From NCBI RefSeq assembly GCF_004799325.1, contig NZ_SSMD01000008.1, positions 112,777-176,776 on the forward strand: a stretch of DNA of 64,000 nt, written 5' to 3'. This document shows, piece after piece, positions 60,114-64,000 of this stretch. A program made the position numbers and the translations under genes. The notes below the pieces were generated by a model. That model ran no database searches. It was not told the origin of the DNA and worked only from the letters and a program-made list of their open reading frames with translations. The stretch's first letter is position 1; each line of letters opens with the position of its first letter. This DNA is from Thalassobius vesicularis. Its GTDB lineage: Bacteria; Pseudomonadota; Alphaproteobacteria; Rhodobacterales; Rhodobacteraceae.

Positions 60114-60944
60114 ATGACTGGAAAACTCGACGGGCGCGTGGCGCTGGTCTCGGGCTCGGGCCGGGGCATTGGCCGCGAAATCGCTCTCAAACTGGCCTCG
60201 GAAGGGGCCCGGCTGGTGATCAACGATCTGGACGCCGATCCGGCCAATGAAACCGCCGAGGCGGTGCGCGCAATGGGTGCTGAGGCCGTGGTCTGTGCCG
60301 GCAGCGTTACCGAAGACGGTTTTGCCGAACGGTTCATCAAGACCGGCGTGGACAGCTTTGGCGGGTTAGACATCATCGTGAACAACGCAGGCTACACTTG
60401 GGATAGCGTCGTTCAGAAGATGTCCGACGAACAGTGGCAGGCGATCATCGACGTCCACCTGACGGCACCTTTCAAGATCCTGCGCGCTGCCCAGCCGGTG
60501 ATCAGCGCCAAGGCCAAGGAAGAGGCCGCCGCCGGGCAAGAGGTGTTCCGCAAGGTAGTCAACATCTCGTCCATCGCAGGGACCGGCGGCAATGCTGGCC
60601 AGATCAACTATTCCGCCGCCAAGGCCGGTATCCTAGGGGTCACCCGGACGATGGCCAAGGAATGGGGCCGCTATAAGGTCAACGTCAACGCCGTCGCCTT
60701 CGGCCCGATCCGCACCCGCCTGACCGAAGGCAGCGCGGATGGCGACAGCACGATCAAGGTCGAAGAAAAAGAGATCAAGGTCGGCGTGAACCCCGATCTC
60801 CTGTCCCAGATGGAGCGCATGATCCCGCTGGGCCGGGTCGGCACTCCGGAAGAAGCTGCCGGTGCCGTCTATCTGTTCTGTGCGCCGGAATCGAACTTCA
60901 TTTCAGGCCAGCACGTCATCTGCGGTGGCGGTTTCGTGATCTAA
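60114..60944 (+). CDS. SDR, 3-hydroxyacyl-CoA dehydrogenase-like
   Basis: 276 aa. GSGRGIGREIALKLASEGARLVINDLDADPANET (NAD-type Asp), VNNAGYTWDSVVQKMSDEQWQ, INYSAAKAGILGVTRTMAKEW, and a 22-residue insertion (EGSADGDSTIKVEEKEIKVG). Close to (3R)-hydroxyacyl-CoA dehydrogenases associated with SCPx thiolases. GGGAGGAA SD, 24 bp after the thiolase. Confidence 0.88.
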   Translation: MTGKLDGRVALVSGSGRGIGREIALKLASEGARLVINDLDADPANETAEAVRAMGAEAVVCAGSVTEDGFAERFIKTGVDSFGGLDIIVNNAGYTWDSVVQKMSDEQWQAIIDVHLTAPFKILRAAQPVISAKAKEEAAAGQEVFRKVVNISSIAGTGGNAGQINYSAAKAGILGVTRTMAKEWGRYKVNVNAVAFGPIRTRLTEGSADGDSTIKVEEKEIKVGVNPDLLSQMERMIPLGRVGTPEEAAGAVYLFCAPESNFISGQHVICGGGFVI

Positions 60945-60949
60945 GGCAT

Positions 60950-60980
60950 TTGCCCGGACCCGATGACGGGGTCCGGGCAA
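60950..60980. terminator. hairpin after the thiolase-SDR operon
   Basis: Perfect 12-bp stem (TTGCCCGGACCC and GGGTCCGGGCAA) with a 7-base loop, starting six bases after the SDR stop. No T-run follows, but stability and position make it the likely operon terminator. Confidence 0.65.
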
Positions 60981-61082
60981 GCACATTAATGTCTGGACGG
61001 CCTCTTGGCGGTCGCCAATGCGGAATTTTCCGCAAACTCTAGTCTGGCACGATCACGACGATTGACTCACTTGCGTTGTTAA

Positions 61083-61098
61083 CCTAACAGGCGTTAGT
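61083..61098. promoter_or_regulatory. TetR-type operator 8 before the second TetR gene
   Basis: CCTAACAGGCGTTAGT keeps perfect CTAAC and GTTAG arms spaced by four bases, but weaker outer positions. TTGCGT (61071-61076), 17 bp, TTAGTT (61094-61099) forms the promoter. The gene starts at 61125, so the regulator would repress itself. Confidence 0.65.
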
Positions 61099-61124
61099 TA
61101 GGCGTTGGAGCGATACGAAGGTCT

Positions 61125-61754
61125 ATGGCACAGAACACGGCAATCAAAGCCAACGAGACATCGCGCAGCGCGGTTGGACGGGACGGGGTGCTGGACATTG
61201 CCGCGCGGCTTTTCCGCGAACAAGGCTACGGGTCCGTTTCGCTCCGAAAAATTGCCGAGGCCGCCGGGATCAAGGCGGGTAGCATATACTATCATTTCGG
61301 TTCCAAGGACGAGATCGTCGCGGCCGTTCTTGATGCAGGGATTCGAGTCGTTCACGCGAGCATGAGAGACGCCATCACCGACCTGCGGGCCGATACCGAC
61401 GGCGAAACGGTACTGCGCGCCGCGATCCGGGCGCATCTGCGCGCGCTTCTTGATGTGAGCGATTATACATCGGCGAATGTGCGTATTTTCGGGCAGGTGC
61501 CGCAATCCGTCCGGGATGCCAACTTGCCCACGCGAAGGGCCTATGAGGCAGAGTGGGACAGTCTTCTGTCCCAGCTTAAGAAAGATGGCACGCTGAAGCA
61601 AGACGTCGATATCCGTCGCCTGCGCCTGATGCTGATCGGTACATTGAACGCCACGCTCGATTGGTTCGACCCGGACCGCGGTAGCGCCGATGCGTTGTCA
61701 CGCACCTATGCCGATGTGTTCCTCAACGGGATACTCCAAAGACAGGATACCTGA
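61125..61754 (+). CDS. TetR-family repressor, KstR2-like
   Basis: 209 aa, single module. HTH RKIAEAAGIKAGSIYYHFGSKDEI (about 44-68); C-terminal ligand domain with DYTSANVRIFGQVP and NATLDWFDPDRG, the same landmarks as both halves of the 45226 fusion. Expected ligand by family: an acyl-CoA pathway intermediate. It precedes a carboxyltransferase and a LiuC-like hydratase by 4-5 bp spacing, so it is in an operon with its probable targets. Confidence 0.9.
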   Translation: MAQNTAIKANETSRSAVGRDGVLDIAARLFREQGYGSVSLRKIAEAAGIKAGSIYYHFGSKDEIVAAVLDAGIRVVHASMRDAITDLRADTDGETVLRAAIRAHLRALLDVSDYTSANVRIFGQVPQSVRDANLPTRRAYEAEWDSLLSQLKKDGTLKQDVDIRRLRLMLIGTLNATLDWFDPDRGSADALSRTYADVFLNGILQRQDT

Positions 61755-61758
61755 CTAC

Positions 61759-63357
61759 ATGGCACGTCTTGAAACAGCGGTGCTGACCGCATCAGAGACC
61801 TACACCCGCAACCACGCCGCACAAAGCGAGCGCGTCGAAACGCTGCGTGCGCGGATCGCCGAAGCAACGGCTGGCGGCCGCCCCGACATGGTCGCGCGGC
61901 ATCGCAAGCGCGGCAAGCTGCTGGTCCGCGAACGGATCGACCTGCTGGTGGATCCGGGCACTGCATTTCTTGAGTTGTCGTCGCTTGCCGCCTACGGTCA
62001 ATATGGAGGCGAGGTGCCCGGTGCGGGGATCGTGACCGGTATCGGGATCGTCCACGGGCTGCCCTGCGTTGTGATCGCCAACGATGCGACAGTGAAGGGT
62101 GGTTCCTTCTATCACGAAACCGTGCAGAAACACATCCGCGCCCAGGAAATCGCAGCCGAGAACCGGCTGCCCTGCCTCTATCTGGTGGATTGCGGCGGTG
62201 CCTATCTGCCAGAGCAGGACAGGGTCTTCCCCGATGCCCGGCATTTCGGCAATTCCTTTTATCGCCAGACCAACATGTCGGCGAGCGGTCTGCCGCAGAT
62301 CTCGGCGGTCTTTGGAGGCTGCACGGCCGGTGGGGCCTATATCCCGGCCCTGTCGGACGAGGTCATCATGGTGCGCGGCAACGCGCGCATCCATCTGGGC
62401 GGGCCGTCGATCGTCAAGGTGGCGATCAACGAAGAGGTCGATGGCGAAACGCTGGGCGGGGCCGAGATGCATTCGCGTGTTTCGGGGGTGTCCGACCATC
62501 TGGCCGAGGACGAGTACCACGCATTGGCACTCATGCGCGACATCGTGGCCGAGCTGGGCCAGTCGCGCGCGATGCAGCCCGACAAGGTACCACAGCCGCC
62601 CGCGCATGATCCCCAGGAACTGCTTGGCGTCATCAGCGCCGATCGCAAACAGCCCTATGACATGCGCGAGGTTCTGCTGCGCATGATCGACGCCGGCGAA
62701 TTCCGCGAATTCAAGCCCGGATGGGGTGAGACGCTGGTCTGTGGCACAGCGTGCATCCATGGATACCGGGTTGGCATTCTGGCCAACAACGGTGCGCTTT
62801 TGTCCGCAAGTTCGCTGAAGGGCGCGCAATTCGTGTCGATGTGCGATCAACGCAACATCCCGCTTTTGTTCCTGCACAACATCTCGGGCTTCATGGTTGG
62901 CACCGACGCTGAACGCGGCGGCATAGCCAAGGACAGCGCCAAGCTGGTCTATGCCATGTCGGTGGCCAAGGTGCCGCGCCTGTCGGTGCTGCTGGGTGGC
63001 TCTTACGGGGCGGGCAACTACGGCATGTGCGGACGTGGCTTCGCCCCGAATTTTCTCTTTGCCTGGCCCACTGCGGAACTGGCCACCATGTCTGCCGACA
63101 TCGCCACAAATGTGATGCTGGAACTGCGCCGCCAGAAAGGGGGCGACCCGGGCAAGATGGAGGCCGACATGAAGCTGATCGAGGAGCAGGTTCGGGCCCA
63201 GTACGGTGAACAGTCCGATCCCTATTATGCCACCTCGCGGCTTTGGGATGACGGGCTGATCGAACCCGCGCAAACCCGCGATATCCTTGGCCTGTGCCTG
63301 GCCATCGTGACATCGGTGCCCGAAGCCGGTCGCCATACGCCTGTATTCAGAATGTGA
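61759..63357 (+). CDS. acyl-CoA carboxylase carboxyltransferase subunit (MCC beta-like)
   Basis: 532 aa from ATG 61759. RHRKRGKLLVRERIDLLVDPGTAFLELSSLAAYGQY, VPGAGIVTGIGIVHG, LVDCGGAYLPEQDRVFPDARHFGNSFY, GGAYIPALSDEVIMVRGNARIHLGGPSIVKVAINEEV. Third beta subunit in the window; no alpha subunit follows within it, though one may lie beyond 64000. The position before a methylglutaconyl-CoA hydratase-like gene resembles the liu leucine/isovalerate layout. Confidence 0.92.
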   Translation: MARLETAVLTASETYTRNHAAQSERVETLRARIAEATAGGRPDMVARHRKRGKLLVRERIDLLVDPGTAFLELSSLAAYGQYGGEVPGAGIVTGIGIVHGLPCVVIANDATVKGGSFYHETVQKHIRAQEIAAENRLPCLYLVDCGGAYLPEQDRVFPDARHFGNSFYRQTNMSASGLPQISAVFGGCTAGGAYIPALSDEVIMVRGNARIHLGGPSIVKVAINEEVDGETLGGAEMHSRVSGVSDHLAEDEYHALALMRDIVAELGQSRAMQPDKVPQPPAHDPQELLGVISADRKQPYDMREVLLRMIDAGEFREFKPGWGETLVCGTACIHGYRVGILANNGALLSASSLKGAQFVSMCDQRNIPLLFLHNISGFMVGTDAERGGIAKDSAKLVYAMSVAKVPRLSVLLGGSYGAGNYGMCGRGFAPNFLFAWPTAELATMSADIATNVMLELRRQKGGDPGKMEADMKLIEEQVRAQYGEQSDPYYATSRLWDDGLIEPAQTRDILGLCLAIVTSVPEAGRHTPVFRM

Positions 63358-63366
63358 GGCTTCAAG

Positions 63367-64000
63367 TTGACCAATACCTACAACACGATCCTTGTCGAAA
63401 CCGATGCGCGCGGCGTCGCCACGCTGACGCTCAACCGCCCCGACAAACACAATGCGCTGAATGGCGAATTGATCGCAGAGCTATACGATGCCGCCGAAAA
63501 GCTGGCTGCAGATGACGATGTGCGTATTGTGGTCCTGACCGGCGCGGGCAAGAGCTTCTGCGCGGGCGGCGATTTCAACTGGTTCGCCTCTAATGTCGAG
63601 AAAACCCGTAGTGAAAGGGTCGCACAAAGCGCCACGCTGGCGCGGCTGTTGCGCCGTCTTGACACGCTGCCCAAACCCTTGATCGGGAGGATCAACGGCC
63701 CGGCTTACGGTGGCGGTGTCGGCATGATCTCCGTCTGCGACTACACCATCGGCGCCGAAGGCGCGCGCTTCGGTCTGACCGAGGTCAAACTGGGCCTTCT
63801 GCCCGCGAATATATCGCCTTACGTGGTGGCCCGCATCGGCAAGGTGCATTCGCGTGAGACCATGCTGTCGGGGGCGTTGTTCGACACCGCCCGCGCCGAG
63901 CGGATCGGTCTGTTGACCGAGGTTGTCGCGCCGGGCGACCTGGACGCCACGGTGAACCGGGTGGTGCATGATCACCTTCAGGCCGCGCCGGGTGCGGTGG
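63367..64000 (+). CDS. methylglutaconyl-CoA hydratase (LiuC)-like crotonase, 3' end outside window
   Basis: 211 codons visible. Start TTG at 63367, with GAGG seven bases before. LNRPDKHNALNGELI, GKSFCAGGDFNWF, NGPAYGGGVGMISVCD, then FGLTEVKLGLLPANISPYVVARIG and SRETMLSG, keeping both catalytic Glu. The LLPANISPYV segment is typical of LiuC, which hydrates 3-methylglutaconyl-CoA to HMG-CoA. With the carboxyltransferase upstream this is a Liu-type step pair. Confidence 0.85.
   Translation, partial: MTNTYNTILVETDARGVATLTLNRPDKHNALNGELIAELYDAAEKLAADDDVRIVVLTGAGKSFCAGGDFNWFASNVEKTRSERVAQSATLARLLRRLDTLPKPLIGRINGPAYGGGVGMISVCDYTIGAEGARFGLTEVKLGLLPANISPYVVARIGKVHSRETMLSGALFDTARAERIGLLTEVVAPGDLDATVNRVVHDHLQAAPGAV

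Noticed and set aside
1..64000. CRISPR arrays, tRNA or rRNA genes, integrases, att sites
   Set aside because: No direct-repeat arrays, cloverleaf-like or rRNA sequence, or recombinase genes were recognised while reading both strands.

Overview
The window reads as chromosomal DNA of an alphaproteobacterium, most likely Rhodobacterales (roseobacter-like). This is inferred from the GC-rich coding style, strong Shine-Dalgarno (SD) sequences, tight ATGA-overlapping operons and the gene families; no rRNA or tRNA gene was seen to anchor taxonomy. Almost the whole window encodes acyl-CoA catabolism: 8 acyl-CoA dehydrogenases, 6 crotonase-fold proteins, 6 intact SDR-fold enzymes of acyl-CoA type, 2 SCPx-type thiolases, 2 racemase-like class III CoA transferases, hot-dog hydratases and thioesterases, 5 CoA ligases, biotin-dependent carboxylase subunits, an HMG-CoA-lyase-like and a citrate-synthase-fold protein, and a complete Liv-type ABC importer.

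Layout. (1) 1-6552, plus: racemase-like CoA transferase (cut by the window edge), then an operon of transglutaminase-like protein, MaoC hydratase, an acyl-CoA dehydrogenase pair, an atypical crotonase and a degenerate PaaK-like protein. (2) 6622-8321: decayed DNA with a broken paaE-like reductase and a broken SDR joined head to head. (3) 8374-12817: acyl-CoA dehydrogenase, thiolase and crotonase (minus), and a second racemase-like gene (plus). (4) 12843-20596, minus: livG-acyl-CoA ligase-livH-livM-binding protein-livF-SDR, preceded by a 30-codon leader ORF. (5) 20720-33590, minus: 11-gene catabolic operon with an acyl-CoA carboxylase, a lyase pair and several beta-oxidation enzymes. (6) 33686-37266, plus: dienoyl-CoA-reductase-like flavoprotein and a CoA ligase. 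(7) 37267-44259: an accessory segment (GST, DoxX, MarR, truncated tag, disrupted thioesterase, AraC, NmrA, ACS-type ligase). (8) 44373-63367 onward: BadH-like SDR, a double-TetR regulator, thioesterases, crotonases, IVD-like dehydrogenases, an AtuA-like/carboxylase operon, PaaY, a thiolase-SDR pair, and a second TetR with a carboxyltransferase and a LiuC-like hydratase.

The strongest new signal is a 16-bp palindrome, TCTAACA-NN-TGTTAGA, found at eight places and always in the promoter region of these catabolic units. It precedes both TetR genes, so the window looks like one regulon under KstR2-like TetR repressors. One of those repressors is an unusual single polypeptide with two complete TetR modules. 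The accessory segment and the 8374-12843 block lack the palindrome. The substrate is not provable from sequence. Racemases, an AtuA-like protein with carboxylases, an HMG-CoA-lyase-like enzyme, a BadH-like SDR and a dehydrogenase pair resembling heteromeric steroid-type enzymes suggest a methyl-branched, isoprenoid or alicyclic carboxylic acid taken up by the Liv system.
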